A stretch of 64,000 nucleotides of DNA from Halobacillus halophilus (lineage in GTDB: Bacteria > Bacillota > Bacilli > Bacillales > Halobacillaceae). A model generated the notes under the pieces. That model had not been told where the DNA came from, searched no databases, and saw only the letters and a list, made by a program, of their open reading frames with translations. Where the stretch lies: positions 124,001 through 188,000 of the forward strand of contig NZ_JAIVAL010000003.1 of the NCBI RefSeq assembly GCF_020171985.1, read 5' to 3'. This document shows, piece after piece, positions 62,433-64,000 of this stretch. The translations under genes were made by a program, and so were the position numbers. Position 1 is the stretch's first letter; each line of letters opens with the position of its first letter.

Positions 62433-63029
62433 TCAGTTATCCCTTAGTTTCTCTCTTAACCCATCCTCCTTAAAACGAATAACTGTCATTTTCCCTTGCT
62501 CGTTTGTATTGATCCTTCCCGTCACCTCGGCTGTATCGGCTTCCCCGTCCTTGCTGTACTTCACTTCAGCTTCAAAATGATACGCATCCTTTTCAATATC
62601 CTGTACTTTCTCTGTTTGAATGTCGATTGGTTCTAACTCGTAGCCGAGATTATGAGCAGAAGGCAGCCAGATCATCACATAGTTCTTCTTGATAAAGGTT
62701 TCCAAGTTATCCTCTGTAAACAGGGACTTATAATGCTCATTCACATAGTCTAATAAGGCAGCATTGGACTCGTTCAGTGCTTGTTGCAGTTCTTCGTCTG
62801 GACCTGTCAGTTCGCTTTTCAGATAAGTGCGAACCGTTTCTTCCCCTCTCATGCTTTCATCGGAACTTGAGCTTTCACGGTTCTTCTCTTCCGAATCATT
62901 GGAGGTGTCTTTATTTTCTTCTGAAGCCACGGACTTCTTTTCTTCCTCTGCAGATTCAGTACTGGAAGATTCAGAAACCGAACACCCTGCAGCTAATAAA
63001 AATAGGGTGGCTAATAGACCAACTTTCAA
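62433..63029 (-). CDS. Lipoprotein, unknown
   Basis: 198 residues from TTG 63029. The signal peptide ends in LAAGC, then a long Ser/Glu linker (about 20-60) and an alpha/beta domain (ELTGPDEELQQALNESNAALLDYVNEHYKS). The only good ribosome site, AGGAGG, lies too far from the TTG but 8 nt from an in-frame ATT at 63044, which would add MLKLL to the signal peptide. Start therefore uncertain. Family unknown. Confidence 0.72.
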   Translation of the reverse strand: MKVGLLATLFLLAAGCSVSESSSTESAEEEKKSVASEENKDTSNDSEEKNRESSSSDESMRGEETVRTYLKSELTGPDEELQQALNESNAALLDYVNEHYKSLFTEDNLETFIKKNYVMIWLPSAHNLGYELEPIDIQTEKVQDIEKDAYHFEAEVKYSKDGEADTAEVTGRINTNEQGKMTVIRFKEDGLREKLRDN

Positions 63030-63140
63030 AAGTAATTTTAAAATGAGAATGACCTCCTGGTTATATGTCTATTATGTTCTACGAGAAGGAGTGCGAAGAG
63101 TTTCAAGTTATTCAAGATAAATGTTTTTGATTGTTTTCAA

Positions 63141-63593
63141 ATGGGATCCCAGAAATTCTGTTTACGGACTTATAGAAGTACTTCTATTAAAATATGGTAC
63201 AATTTAGAAAAAGAGGATGATTCTATTCGAATTCTAAAACCACTCGACCTCATTATCCTATTGGTTTTTACACTCTTATTCGTTTATGATTATTTCCCTC
63301 ATCTGCCACTTGGGAAGACGATTCCAAAAGGGGTTCCTATAGCACTCTTTTTAGCGTTTTTCTTCTTTAGTTTGATTTTCAAGAAATACAGAGACACTGA
63401 TGCTAAAAAGGTACTGCAATGGCAAATTTATTCGACCACCTATATCCTGTTTTTAATCGGGATACTTACACTTTTAGGAGGTCAATCATCGTCTGGATTA
63501 GCCTTTGATAATAGTTTTTTGTGGGTAATCTTATTGTTTTCTCTGTTTGAAATTCATTCACAATGGAAGAAAGTTAAAGCCTCAGAAGCATAG
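63141..63593 (+). CDS. Membrane protein, unknown
   Basis: Up to 150 residues. Four hydrophobic helices (about 35-51, 64-84, 92-112, 122-140) with basic ends. The ATG at 63141 has no ribosome site. A -10-like TACAAT at 63198 and an AAGAGGATGA site at 63211 suggest translation starts later, near residue 28, perhaps at a non-ATG codon. Start uncertain; no family recognised. Confidence 0.55.
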   Translation: MGSQKFCLRTYRSTSIKIWYNLEKEDDSIRILKPLDLIILLVFTLLFVYDYFPHLPLGKTIPKGVPIALFLAFFFFSLIFKKYRDTDAKKVLQWQIYSTTYILFLIGILTLLGGQSSSGLAFDNSFLWVILLFSLFEIHSQWKKVKASEA

Positions 63594-63711
63594 TTGTTCG
63601 TTCTTTCCAGCCATACTTATCTCTCTAGCTCTCCCTTAAGATCTTCGAATTACGATCATTACCAGATTCAAGTAAGCTTAAAAATAAATCAAAAGAATGG
63701 GTGAATGTCTA

Positions 63712-64000
63712 ATGCTAAATCATGAACACGAAACTACCATTAACGAATCACCAAGCAAAATAGCGCTTGTGACCGGTGCCAATTCCGGTATGGGACTCGC
63801 CACTACCGTCGAGCTTTTGAAAAAAGATTATTATGTGGTAATGCTCTGCCGCAGCGAGCAGCGCGGGGAAGAAGCGCTGCAGACAGCGAAGCAGCAAAGT
63901 AACCGTGAACATGTAGAACTGATGCTTTGCGACCTGGGTTCTCTCGAGAGTATCCGGCAGTTTGCTGAAGCATTTAACGATCGATTCTCCAAACTCGATG
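63712..64000 (+). CDS. Short-chain dehydrogenase/reductase, partial (runs off the window)
   Basis: The first 96 codons show ALVTGANSGMGLAT (SDR TGxxxGxG nucleotide loop), a Rossmann alpha-beta continuation (YYVVMLCRSEQRGEEAL) and CDLGSLESIRQF, the Asp adenine-binding region. NAG and YxxxK motifs lie beyond the edge. It resembles retinol-dehydrogenase-like SDRs. ATG 63712 is used; an in-frame ATG at 63697 is also possible. No strong ribosome site. Confidence 0.85.
   Translation, partial: MLNHEHETTINESPSKIALVTGANSGMGLATTVELLKKDYYVVMLCRSEQRGEEALQTAKQQSNREHVELMLCDLGSLESIRQFAEAFNDRFSKLD

Overview
The window looks like a chromosomal segment of a low-GC, Gram-positive Bacillaceae, probably a moderately halophilic or alkaliphilic genus such as Halobacillus or Virgibacillus. 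Support: strong AGGAGG-type ribosome sites, frequent TTG/GTG starts, lipoproteins with LxxC lipoboxes, a Rex-controlled ldh-lctP pair, TnrA/CodY/PyrR-type sites, DUF2975+HTH and HAAS+PadR pairs, and an intergenic palindromic repeat of a type common in Bacillaceae. Genus is inference. No rRNA, tRNA, CRISPR array, intact IS or prophage was seen.

Layout. 1-3.6 kb: partial gene, small lipoprotein, two alpha/beta hydrolases (one a lipoprotein with a Gly-rich insert) and two tiny TTG-start membrane proteins. 3.8-6.6 kb: L-lactate dehydrogenase and L-lactate permease behind two Rex operators. 6.6-13.8 kb: membrane proteins with a possible PH-like part, a divergent VOC/HxlR pair, a PPOX flavoprotein, an AraC regulator with an FAD monooxygenase, and a thioesterase. 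14-20 kb: polysaccharide deacetylase, GNAT, ASCH, SGNH hydrolase, RDD protein and a lipoprotein hydrolase. 20-21.7 kb: a decayed module (DUF2975, HTH, truncated ABC permease fused by deletion to an ABC ATPase tail, truncated sigma-like protein). 22-28 kb: DUF3243 protein with a sigma-B-like promoter, DMT transporter, and codBA cytosine salvage behind a PyrR-type attenuator. 28-36 kb: flavodoxin-like reductase, two VOC proteins, HAAS+PadR pair with a probably leaderless promoter, serine hydrolase, a broken Cdd1-family gene, a GyrI-like protein and a second PPOX protein.

36-46 kb is the metabolic centre: ureABCEFGD lies downstream of a Dur3-like urea symporter and a small membrane partner. All are read leftward from one promoter carrying a TnrA/GlnR box and a CodY-like box at plausible spacing. 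A FecBCDE-type ABC importer diverges from it; nickel (urease cofactor) is a possible cargo but iron-siderophore or cobalamin are equally possible. 46-58 kb: a MITE-like element with IS6-type ends and a second, larger diverged relative at 56 kb, MFS/AraC pair, GNATs, three small membrane proteins, a nucleotidyltransferase, two ferritin-like proteins, methyltransferase, deacetylase, an allantoate/N-carbamoyl amidohydrolase and a membrane M23 peptidase. 58-62.4 kb: an ascorbate-type PTS operon (PRD regulator, IIB, IIC) where the only IIA domain is inside the regulator. The right edge holds a lipoprotein, a membrane protein and the start of a short-chain dehydrogenase.

Nitrogen scavenging is the common theme: urea uptake and urease, cytosine deaminase, and allantoate/carbamoyl amidohydrolase all release ammonia. 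The most unusual observations are two 28-bp perfect palindromes 9.3 kb apart sharing a core while their outer arms differ by compensated substitutions, the MITE-like pair, the well-spaced TnrA/CodY urease promoter, the PyrR-type leader on codBA, and the PadR promoter whose -10 box sits only 6 nt from the ATG.
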